Source: an uncultured Erysipelotrichaceae bacterium (GTDB taxonomy: Bacteria; Bacillota_I; Bacilli_A; Erysipelotrichales; Erysipelotrichaceae). From it: DNA of 5,698 bases. A program made the translations under genes and the position numbers. Position 1 is the stretch's first letter, and every line of letters starts with the position of its first letter. The stretch spans positions 1 through 5,698 of the forward strand of contig CADBLN010000073.1 in the NCBI GenBank assembly GCA_902795525.1, in the 5' to 3' direction. This document shows, piece after piece, positions 1-5,688 of this stretch. The notes beneath the pieces are model-generated. The model was not told where the DNA came from and made no database searches. It saw nothing but the letters and a program-made list of their open reading frames with translations.

Positions 1-1
1 A

Positions 2-223
2 GATATTCTTGCGAGTGATGGTGAATATCAAGACGCATATATATTAGGAATTAATAAACCGGTAGAAGCTTTTAAAGGAGAAGTCATTGCAATCATACAT
101 AGATTGAACGATGTAGAAGATAAATTGGTGGTATCGATACCATCTGTTGAATTTAGTGATAAAGAAATAAAAGAACTTACCAATTTCATTGAGCAGCATT
201 TTGAAATTGAAATAATTCGGTAA
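2..223 (+). CDS. Inorganic pyrophosphatase-like protein, C-terminal part (5' end outside window)
   Basis: This is an open frame entering from the left edge, with 73 codons before TAA at 221-223. The start lies outside the window. Near its beginning it carries D-G-E-Y-Q-D followed by AYILG and NKPV. This matches the acidic metal-binding segment of the small inorganic pyrophosphatase-like proteins of clostridia (DGxxxDAYILG-x-x-KPV). In classical family I enzymes the equivalent is DGDPLD, so the middle Asp is Glu here. The next segment, GEVIAIIHRLNDVEDKLVV, and an acidic amphipathic C-terminus (residues about 53-73 of the fragment) also agree with that small family of roughly 110 residues. If active, it would hydrolyse pyrophosphate in the cytoplasm. 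The family call is from memory of its pattern, and only about two thirds of a usual small family member is visible. It is read in the same direction as the next two genes, but the long gap argues for a separate transcript. Confidence 0.68.
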   Translation, partial: DILASDGEYQDAYILGINKPVEAFKGEVIAIIHRLNDVEDKLVVSIPSVEFSDKEIKELTNFIEQHFEIEIIR

Positions 224-284
224 ATTATTGTATATGTTTTAGTAGGGATATAGGACACTATAAAATTCACGATAAAAAGGATTA

Positions 285-309
285 TAGGATGACAATATTT
301 GTCATCCTA
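285..309. repeat. Perfect 11-bp inverted repeat, 3-base centre
   Basis: The arms are TAGGATGACAA (285-295) and TTGTCATCCTA (299-309), an exact reverse complement around TAT. It lies 62 bases after the pyrophosphatase-like stop and about 140 bases before the murT promoter. No T-run follows on the plus strand. On the minus strand a short T-run begins only several bases after the stem. It could be a weak terminator or RNA 3' end for the upstream gene, or a dimeric repressor site with TGACA/TGTCA half-sites. The sequence does not decide between these. Confidence 0.6.
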
Positions 310-372
310 CACCCACATATATTCCAGATTTTACACTCAAATATATTTTGTCGGAGATAACTCAATCGAGAC

Positions 373-411
373 AAAAATATCAATGAAATTAATGAAAGTC
401 ATTGCTTTTTT
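373..411 (+). terminator. Possible weak intrinsic terminator or attenuator before murT
   Basis: CAATGA (381-386) can pair with TCATTG (399-404). The stem is flanked by an A-run (373-377) and followed by six Ts (406-411), so the A and T runs can lengthen it. The stem is short and AT-rich with a 12-base loop, and a competing 5-bp stem (391-395 with 399-403) exists. It would stop read-through from the upstream gene before the murT promoter. Confidence is low because stem stability is poor. Confidence 0.3.
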
Positions 412-425
412 GTAGAACACTGCTC

Positions 426-454
426 TATTACCAATGTAATTATTGATGTATAAT
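426..454 (+). promoter_or_regulatory. Probable sigma-A-type promoter for murT-gatD
   Basis: A perfect TATAAT occurs at 449-454, directly preceded by TG. The best -35 candidate is TTACCA at 428-433 (four of six matches to TTGACA), with a short 15-base spacer, so the -35 element is weak. Transcription would start near 461, giving a very short leader before the ribosome binding site at 467-472. It is the only good -10 box close to the operon. Confidence 0.5.
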
Positions 455-477
455 GAATAAGAAATTGAGGTGTCTGT

Positions 478-1788
478 ATGCGCTATCTAATCGCTTATGT
501 CATTGGTAAACTATTGGGTGTAATTGGCAAGTTAACAAATCGTGGTAGCAATTTACCAGGTGAGATTGCTCTTAAGATTTGCCCTGATCTTTTTAAAAGA
601 CTCCATCCTACTGGAACAATCATCGCAGTTACAGGTTCCAATGGTAAAACTACAACCGCAAATATGATTTCATTTACGTTAGAGAAGATGGGATATTCGG
701 TAGTTAACAACGCTAAAGGTTCAAATTTAAGTGGTGGAGTAGCTACCAGTTTGTTAAATGCAGCTTCTTTTAATGGTAGTGTGGTGAGTGAATATGTTGT
801 ACTTGAGGTTGATGAACGATACTCGCCAATTATATTTAAGGACTTTCAACCAGACTATTTACTTGTTACTAATTTATTTCGCGATCAATTAACACGTAAT
901 GGGAATGTAGATATTATTGTTGAAAAACTTCAACAATCTATAAAGAATAATGTTAAGCTGGTACTAAATGGCAATGATCCAATTAGTGCAGATATTTTGA
1001 AGGAGAATAAGCGAGTCTATTACGGTCTTGCTAGGACGGCAGCATCAACTGATGAGTCAGTCAATATTACTCATGATGCTAAGGCATGCCCAAGATGCCA
1101 TGGTAAAATGCAGTATGATTATTATCATTATAATCATATAGGATTTTATACTTGTCAAAATTGTGGATATCACACTCCTGAATTTTCTTATTTCGCAAAT
1201 CAAGTTTCACTCCAAGATGGAACCTTCATGGTCAATGGTATTGATTGTAAGACATCTTATGTTGCCCCATTTAATATTCTCAATATTACTGGTGCTATTG
1301 CTGTAATGGTTGAAACTGGCTTACCAATTGATGAGGTTTGTGAAAGCATTTCTGCCTTTACCATCATGAAACAGCGTTATGAAGAGTTTAATATTAATGG
1401 TCGTAAGGCGATAATGATACTTTCAAAAAACCAGAATCCGGTAAGTTTTGATCAATCAATTTCCTATGTTTTGGATCTTAAGGATAAAAAGAAGTCGGTC
1501 ATCATCGTCGTTAACAACATTAACCATACTCACCAAAAGGATACTACGTGGTTATATGATATTGCATTTGAAAGACTTGTAGGTCATGTAGAAAGTGTAA
1601 TCTGTTGTGGGCAGAGAGCCTTTGACATGGCTGTTAGAATGAAGCTTGCTGGTATGGACGAAAACCAGGTTTTAATCAGTGAAAGTGTTGGCGAGGTTAA
1701 AAAGTTGGTTGAAAATAATGAAAGCACACTATGTATCTTAACTGAACTATATGATGCAAAAAGCATTTTAAAGGCGATAAGAGGTTAG
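478..1788 (+). CDS. murT: MurT-like Mur ligase, subunit of the lipid II isoglutaminyl synthase (436 aa)
   Basis: This is the Mur-ligase subunit of the MurT/GatD complex. In canonical systems it uses ATP to activate the D-Glu alpha-carboxyl of the lipid II stem peptide and accepts ammonia from GatD, giving D-isoglutamine, on the cytoplasmic membrane face. Visible features are the P-loop GSNGKTTT (residues 53-60), EVDE (110-113), the family motif TNLFRDQL (131-138), and a four-Cys zinc ribbon (C204, C207, C226, C229) inserted in the Mur central domain. The C-terminal DUF1727-type domain contains the QRYE segment (299-302), SKN (316-318) and KDTTW (354-358). Asp355 there matches the Asp that MurT contributes to the GatD catalytic triad. 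The ATG at 478 follows GAGGTG (467-472) at 5 bases. Length is normal for the family. The segment before Asp355 (NNINHTHQ) is unlike the usual NDN-x-ADG. It sits 4 bases from gatD. Confidence 0.93.
   Translation: MRYLIAYVIGKLLGVIGKLTNRGSNLPGEIALKICPDLFKRLHPTGTIIAVTGSNGKTTTANMISFTLEKMGYSVVNNAKGSNLSGGVATSLLNAASFNGSVVSEYVVLEVDERYSPIIFKDFQPDYLLVTNLFRDQLTRNGNVDIIVEKLQQSIKNNVKLVLNGNDPISADILKENKRVYYGLARTAASTDESVNITHDAKACPRCHGKMQYDYYHYNHIGFYTCQNCGYHTPEFSYFANQVSLQDGTFMVNGIDCKTSYVAPFNILNITGAIAVMVETGLPIDEVCESISAFTIMKQRYEEFNINGRKAIMILSKNQNPVSFDQSISYVLDLKDKKKSVIIVVNNINHTHQKDTTWLYDIAFERLVGHVESVICCGQRAFDMAVRMKLAGMDENQVLISESVGEVKKLVENNESTLCILTELYDAKSILKAIRG
1779..1784 (+). promoter_or_regulatory. Ribosome binding site of gatD inside the end of murT
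   Basis: AAGAGG lies 8 bases before the ATG at 1793 and overlaps the last codons of murT, whose TAG stop is at 1786-1788. This arrangement suggests translational coupling of the two subunits and fixes the gatD start. Confidence 0.7.
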
Positions 1789-1792
1789 CAAT

Positions 1793-2452
1793 ATGAAAGA
1801 AATAAGAATTTTATGGCTATATAGTGATTTGCTGGACTTATATGGAGATAGTGGGAATATCCGTATTCTTCAGTATTATCTTAATAAACATGGGTTTGAT
1901 GTTAGTGTTGATTCTATTGGAATCTTTGACCAGCCTAATTTTGATAAGTATGATTTCATCTATTGTGGACCTGGAAAACTAAAGAACCTTATTAGTGCAA
2001 ATGAACATTTTAGAAAGCACAAGGAAGAATTCAAAAAAGTAGTAGAAAAGGGAATACCAATCTTATTCTGTGGCTCAGCAATTCTATTACTTGGAAATAA
2101 GTTTAGGGATTCCATAGGTAATGAATATGAGGCTTCTGGAGTTTTTGATTTCACTGCAACGGATATGGATCAAGTAATGACAGCAGATATTATTACAGAG
2201 TGTGATTTCTGTGATAGAAAAATCTATGGATTTATAAATCGCACTGCCAAAATTGATGGTGAAACAGCAGATATTCTAAGACATGGATATCATGATAAAA
2301 GTTTATGGGCTACATTTCTAATGGGGCCATTACTAGTTAAAAATCCAGACTTGCTAATTTGGTATTTTGAAAAAATAACCGGTATTAAACTGGACATGAG
2401 TGGTACTCTAGAAGAAGAAGCATATTTAAAAACAATCAGTGAATTTGAATAA
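1793..2452 (+). CDS. gatD: GatD-like class I glutamine amidotransferase subunit with altered active site (219 aa)
   Basis: This is the partner of MurT. Canonical GatD is a CobB/CobQ-type glutaminase that releases ammonia for lipid II amidation. Family features seen are LYGDSGNI (residues 16-23), the YCGPG oxyanion-type segment (57-61), the nucleophile Cys93 in FCGSAILLLG, GVFDFT (116-121), GFIN (146-149) and TFLMGPLLVKNPDL (174-187). The last motif is normally T-[YF]-L-H-G-P-L, so the catalytic His is Met177 here. The usual CGGYQ elbow is CGSAI, and the conserved Arg before the DIVIE-like strand aligns with Val128. At 219 residues it is some 20-25 shorter than typical GatD, with the loop before the His position contracted. 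The frame is intact and spaced 4 bases from murT, so it is a maintained gene, not a decaying one. Whether it hydrolyses glutamine is doubtful. Assignment to the family is firm and function is open. Confidence 0.88.
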   Translation: MKEIRILWLYSDLLDLYGDSGNIRILQYYLNKHGFDVSVDSIGIFDQPNFDKYDFIYCGPGKLKNLISANEHFRKHKEEFKKVVEKGIPILFCGSAILLLGNKFRDSIGNEYEASGVFDFTATDMDQVMTADIITECDFCDRKIYGFINRTAKIDGETADILRHGYHDKSLWATFLMGPLLVKNPDLLIWYFEKITGIKLDMSGTLEEEAYLKTISEFE

Positions 2453-2473
2453 TAGAAAATAGGGGAGAGTGTT

Positions 2474-2541
2474 AAAAAAGTGTGTAAGCTGTATCGGTTT
2501 CACCGATTCATTAACTTACACACTTAGTGTTACACTTTTTT
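2474..2541. terminator. Shared convergent terminator between gatD and the surface-protein gene
   Basis: AAGTGTGTAAG (2478-2488) pairs exactly with CTTACACACTT (2515-2525). Inside this stem, ATCGGT (2493-2498) and ACCGAT (2502-2507) form a second small hairpin with loop TTC. On the minus strand the stem runs directly into six Ts (2479-2474), an excellent terminator for the surface gene. On the plus strand a T-run (2536-2541) follows about 10 bases later. AAAAAAGTGT (2474-2483) can also pair with ACACTTTTTT (2532-2541), giving an alternative outer stem. The element lies 22 bases after the gatD stop and the surface-gene stop codon (2532-2530) is inside it. Confidence 0.85.
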
Positions 2542-5241
2542 ATATTTTCTAGAAACACAGAGAATAACAATTGCGATCAATGATGATAATACCATCATTG
2601 TTTCATATAACATAATGTTATTGTAATCACCTGTTTGAGGGACATCTATTGATGTCTTAACCCACATTGCATACAGCGTTGTTTTTGCTTCTAATAAGCT
2701 AACTGTATCATTTGGTTGATAAGCTGTTCCACTTCCATCTGGCTTGGTATTCCAACCAATAAAAGTATACTTATCTCTGATGTATTTGTTTTCGGCAACA
2801 CCATGAGCAGTATTATACTCATCAACAACAGTATCATTACTCATGGCAGTAGCATCATCAACCTTAATTGCATCATTATTATCGTTTGGATTGTAGACGA
2901 GTCTCGCATTAACAGTTAGATAATGAAATGTTTTTCCTGAAATATCCAAACCAGTTAAATCCTTTAGAATATCATCGCTTAAAGTGCTGTCGGTGTTCTT
3001 TTTACTCATAAAGTATGAATATTCTGTTGGGTCTTCGCTAGTACCTAAAGCAGATGCATCATGATAATTTGGATAATCATCTTTGTCAATTTCTCTATCT
3101 TTGTTATCCTTACCGATAATTGCATCACCATTACCTAATCCATCTGTTTTAGATGCTCCTCCAAAATAACGGGCATATCCTTGAAGTGGTTGATCAGCTT
3201 CGACTTGGGTCGATTCAATTTCAATAGTTGGGGCTGGCCCTTGAGTATTCGCATTGATTGCCCAGCCAGTTTCCCCATAGAAAACTGGTCCTTCTTTTAT
3301 ACTTTGGCCATTAACTTTTTTTTCTTCATAACTAATCTTTTTAAGACTACTATTATATACTCCTAAACGACCTGGTCTTGATCCATAATTTATATATACA
3401 GCATTTCCTTTTGAAGCATATGTTCCACTCTTTATTTCCTCTATCACACCACCAACAGATAGCCAGATAGCTCCATAATTACTATGAGTAGAATAGAAAT
3501 GATTTCCAGATAAAATACCTAGTTCTGCATCTTGTTGTACTCCAAGGGCATAGCCTCCCGCGGTTATTGTCGTATCCTTCATTATATCTAATCTTGGTTT
3601 ATAGTTATCATCAGCAAATAATGGGTCATTTAATACGTTCCAGCCAAGCCTCATTGGATATGTTCCGGTGGCACTAAAGTTGCAGCCTGATATTTCCTTG
3701 ATTGGTCCAACCTGATAAGCGACAAACGTAATTCCCGAAGCCTTCTGTTCGACATTGATTTTTGAATCTTTAATATAATCTATCTTGCCAGGCTGCATAT
3801 TTACACCATATACTCTTCCCGATCCGCTGACATTCATGGAGGAATCAGAAAACGTTCCTAATGATGCTTTATTAATGCTAAGACCAAATGCACCGGTTTC
3901 TCCTTTTACATCGATCTCTGTAGCATCTATTTTGCCTATGCTTCCGCTGCTGATTGATATTCCTATCGCTTCGGGTAAAGATACTTTGATTTTGCTGCCT
4001 TGAGAGATGCTACCTATGCTTCCTTTACAATCTATTCCATAGCCATAGATCGAACTTTCACCCTTTACCAGGTTTATTTCTGTTTTGAGTATATCTTCAA
4101 TATGGCTGCCATCCAAAAGGGTTATTCCCCTGTATTTTGCACCGATATTGCTTCCTTTGATTGTTCCGATGTGTGCCGCATCACCAGTCATATAGATACC
4201 ATGGCCATGATTATTTACGATAAGGTTGCAATCTTCAATTGTGTTGATATAGGCATCTTCATGCCCGCTTGTGCCTTTTATATAGATAGCTCCGCTTGGG
4301 TCATAATTTCCGTTGCTTGTGAACGTGCAGTTTTTTATCGTACCGATGCCCGTTTCCGCGTCGGCAGAGCTTAGGATACGTACGGCGCTGTATCTGGTGC
4401 GGTCGTTTGTCACGGATCCGTCGGTATGTTTATCCAGATTTGTAATTTTCGAATCCGAGATACTTCCGATTTTTGATCCGGTAGTAACAACGAGGCCACC
4501 CACACTAGCTTCTATGCTAGAGTTATTGATACTTCCGATTTCAGAACCAGTCGTAATATATATGGCACTGCGGTCACCTGCCACGAAAACATTATCTATT
4601 TCATCGATACTCGCTCCGTCCTGCAGATAAAGACTGTAATCTGTTCGAAATGAATTGTTTATGATTTCAGAATTCTTTATATAATCGACATGAACACCTA
4701 CTCCAATCAGATGAATTCCATGATTACACAAGCTCGTTGTAAATGTAGAGCCGTCGATTTTGATATTGACTGGGTTTTCCTTTGCCCAACTGCTCGCATA
4801 GATGCACGCGTCTCCGTTTGTTGTGTGATTCATGCTGAGTCCGGGATTGATCTCCAAATCTCCGCTTTCTATGCTGATCTGACCATCCATGGCGATGGTG
4901 TTGGTTGTTTCTGGCTCACCAAACTGTAGTTTACCTCCACCGGAGTAGCTGATGCTTCCGTTTATGCCTGCATCATTAGAGCCAGAAAGGATAGTGACAT
5001 TGATATTCTTTGCGATTTTTAGAGGTGTCCCTGCCATATATCCAGCAAAGACTTCACCTGTTACGGTCAGAACAATACTGCTTCCATCTGAAAGAGTGTT
5101 CACTGCCTGGTAAAGACTTGCATAAGTGTTCCCGTTTTCGTCCTGAACGCTTCCTGCTGCATATATAGGTGTACTAAATATCGGAAGGGTAGCTAGCGCA
5201 AGAAGTATCGTAAGCGCTATTGAGTTACATTTCTTTTTCAT
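2530..5241 (-). CDS. Secreted sortase-anchored beta-helix surface protein with InlB-type B-repeat (903 aa)
   Basis: This is a cell-surface protein, probably covalently attached to peptidoglycan by sortase. A signal peptide (MKKK, hydrophobic stretch 8-22, likely cut after Ala28) leads into an N-terminal segment (about 34-140) of the type that opens many Firmicutes adhesins. Residues about 186-635 form a right-handed beta-helix with a recurring [IL]-[GDE]-x-I-x-x-[SC]-x-[IF] turn every 23-28 residues. A linker of about 140 residues follows, then one InlB-type B-repeat (about 777-861, ending FIGWNTKPDGSG...LYAMW). VPQTG (867-871), a membrane segment (about 879-896) and the tail SRKYKKV close the protein. 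The start has GGAG (5253-5250) 8 bases upstream. No catalytic motif is recognised; adhesion, or binding or cleavage of glycans, is possible for this fold. GC content drops from about 50% at the 5' end to about 33% or lower toward the 3' end. The matching sortase is not in the window. Confidence 0.9.
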   Translation of the reverse strand: MKKKCNSIALTILLALATLPIFSTPIYAAGSVQDENGNTYASLYQAVNTLSDGSSIVLTVTGEVFAGYMAGTPLKIAKNINVTILSGSNDAGINGSISYSGGGKLQFGEPETTNTIAMDGQISIESGDLEINPGLSMNHTTNGDACIYASSWAKENPVNIKIDGSTFTTSLCNHGIHLIGVGVHVDYIKNSEIINNSFRTDYSLYLQDGASIDEIDNVFVAGDRSAIYITTGSEIGSINNSSIEASVGGLVVTTGSKIGSISDSKITNLDKHTDGSVTNDRTRYSAVRILSSADAETGIGTIKNCTFTSNGNYDPSGAIYIKGTSGHEDAYINTIEDCNLIVNNHGHGIYMTGDAAHIGTIKGSNIGAKYRGITLLDGSHIEDILKTEINLVKGESSIYGYGIDCKGSIGSISQGSKIKVSLPEAIGISISSGSIGKIDATEIDVKGETGAFGLSINKASLGTFSDSSMNVSGSGRVYGVNMQPGKIDYIKDSKINVEQKASGITFVAYQVGPIKEISGCNFSATGTYPMRLGWNVLNDPLFADDNYKPRLDIMKDTTITAGGYALGVQQDAELGILSGNHFYSTHSNYGAIWLSVGGVIEEIKSGTYASKGNAVYINYGSRPGRLGVYNSSLKKISYEEKKVNGQSIKEGPVFYGETGWAINANTQGPAPTIEIESTQVEADQPLQGYARYFGGASKTDGLGNGDAIIGKDNKDREIDKDDYPNYHDASALGTSEDPTEYSYFMSKKNTDSTLSDDILKDLTGLDISGKTFHYLTVNARLVYNPNDNNDAIKVDDATAMSNDTVVDEYNTAHGVAENKYIRDKYTFIGWNTKPDGSGTAYQPNDTVSLLEAKTTLYAMWVKTSIDVPQTGDYNNIMLYETMMVLSSLIAIVILCVSRKYKKV
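3337..4686 (-). repeat. Protein-level repeat array: about 17 beta-helix rungs
   Basis: Rungs begin near residues 186, 212, 235, 258, 299, 332, 358, 381, 409, 435, 461, 487, 514, 551, 574, 600 and 626 of the surface protein. The commonest spacing is 26 residues. Examples are IGSINNSSI, IGSISDSKI, IGTIKNCTF, IGKIDATEI and IDYIKDSKI. Most units are diverged at DNA level. The clearest recent copy is the pair at residues 230-245 and 253-268 (both start TTGS-[EK]-IGSI), exactly 69 bases apart and sharing a 14-base identical stretch (4459-4472 and 4528-4541 on the plus strand). Confidence 0.8.
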
Positions 5242-5249
5242 AAAGTTAT

Positions 5250-5253
5250 CTCC
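5250..5253 (-). promoter_or_regulatory. Ribosome binding site of the surface-protein gene
   Basis: GGAG, followed by AT, lies 8 bases before the ATG at 5241-5239. It supports this start, which also gives a complete signal peptide. The site lies within the tail of the upstream transposase remnant frame. Confidence 0.7.
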
Positions 5254-5318
5254 ATTACCAAACTAAAGAAAGAGCATAAGTGATTATAATAATGTTTATT
5301 ATCTATGTTATGTTTTAC

Positions 5319-5327
5319 ATTATACCA
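5319..5327 (-). promoter_or_regulatory. Extended -10 promoter (TGGTATAAT) of the surface-protein gene
   Basis: Read on the minus strand, TGG at 5327-5325 followed by TATAAT at 5324-5319 is a perfect extended -10 element (TGnTATAAT). No good TTGACA lies 16-18 bases upstream (TCCCTT at 5347-5342 is poor), which is tolerated with an extended -10. Transcription would start near 5312, giving a leader of about 70 bases to the ATG at 5241. The nine bases are also the Trp-Tyr-Asn codons of the transposase remnant. Confidence 0.6.
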
Positions 5328-5680
5328 TACTGAACAAACATAAGGGAATCGAGTTACTATCTTACAAGTAGGGAAAGAAACAAAGTCATCACATAACTCG
5401 TTACAGTTATCATGCCTACATCCCTTACAAAGCCCATTAATACAATGTGTACACAGACGTTTCTTATCACAAGTAAGTTGTTTACCACATTTATTGTGTT
5501 GATTACTTCTAATTCTTACCTGGCGATGTTTAACAATATCATTGCGAATAGCTTTATCTGATTTGCCTAGTTGGGAAGAAATACTCTTTAATTTGATATC
5601 TGGATTATTCAATGAAGATTCAATTATTTTACGATCATCAATTGTAAGATGTTTATAAGACTGTTTGACATAGTATTATG

Positions 5681-5688
5681 CCTCCTTT
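5681..5688 (-). promoter_or_regulatory. Strong ribosome binding site of the decayed transposase gene
   Basis: AAAGGAGG on the minus strand lies 9 bases before the ATG at 5671. It marks the original transposase start, although the reading frame that follows is broken after a few codons. Confidence 0.65.

Larger units (their letters stand above)
5238..5671 (-). pseudogene. IS30-like transposase, N-terminal remnant, frameshifted and truncated
   Basis: The start appears to be the ATG at 5671-5669, preceded 9 bases upstream by AAAGGAGG. That frame ends after 15 codons. The family-like frame (YKHLTIDDRKIIESSLNNPD, then KSISSQLGKSDKAIRNDI) begins near 5657, so a small indel sits at about 5657-5661. 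An HTH (roughly 'KSISSQLGKSDKAIRND') is followed by a Cys-rich region with about ten Cys, including CTHC, CKGC and CNEL. PTCKIVTRFPYVC then matches the Cys-rich part of IS30-type transposases. The usual VCNGC reads VCSVW, so zinc-binding Cys are missing. The DDE catalytic domain is absent: the frame ends at 5238, its TGA overlapping the ATG of the surface gene as ATGA. It could be read from a TTG at 5612 as a 124-residue protein, but decay of an insertion sequence explains it better. The rest of the element, including any terminal repeat, is not visible. Confidence 0.75.

Noticed and set aside
28..270. 80-codon minus-strand open frame opposite the pyrophosphatase-like gene
   Set aside because: It is antisense to a recognisable coding frame, has no domain-like content, and is explained as a shadow of AT-rich coding sequence.
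285..309. Classical intrinsic terminator of the pyrophosphatase-like gene
   Set aside because: The stem is good, but CACCCACAT follows instead of a T-run, so it was recorded as an inverted repeat only.
345..378. ATTTTGTC...GACAAAAAT inverted repeat in the murT leader region as a riboswitch
   Set aside because: Only about 7-8 AT-rich pairs around a 17-base loop, located upstream of the predicted transcription start, with no resemblance to a known riboswitch core.
3337..4686. Regularly spaced repeats suggesting a CRISPR array
   Set aside because: The periodicity is at protein level with diverged DNA. There are no near-identical direct repeats with unique spacers, and the frame is open throughout.
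2716..4929. Several plus-strand open frames of 61-124 codons inside the surface-protein gene
   Set aside because: All are antisense to the 903-residue protein, overlap one another, lack convincing ribosome binding sites and show no recognisable motifs.
5238..5612. Independent 124-residue Cys-rich zinc-finger protein starting at TTG 5612
   Set aside because: Similarity to the IS30-type N-terminus continues upstream of that TTG to a frameshifted ATG with a strong ribosome binding site. Key Cys are also lost, so a pseudogene fits better.
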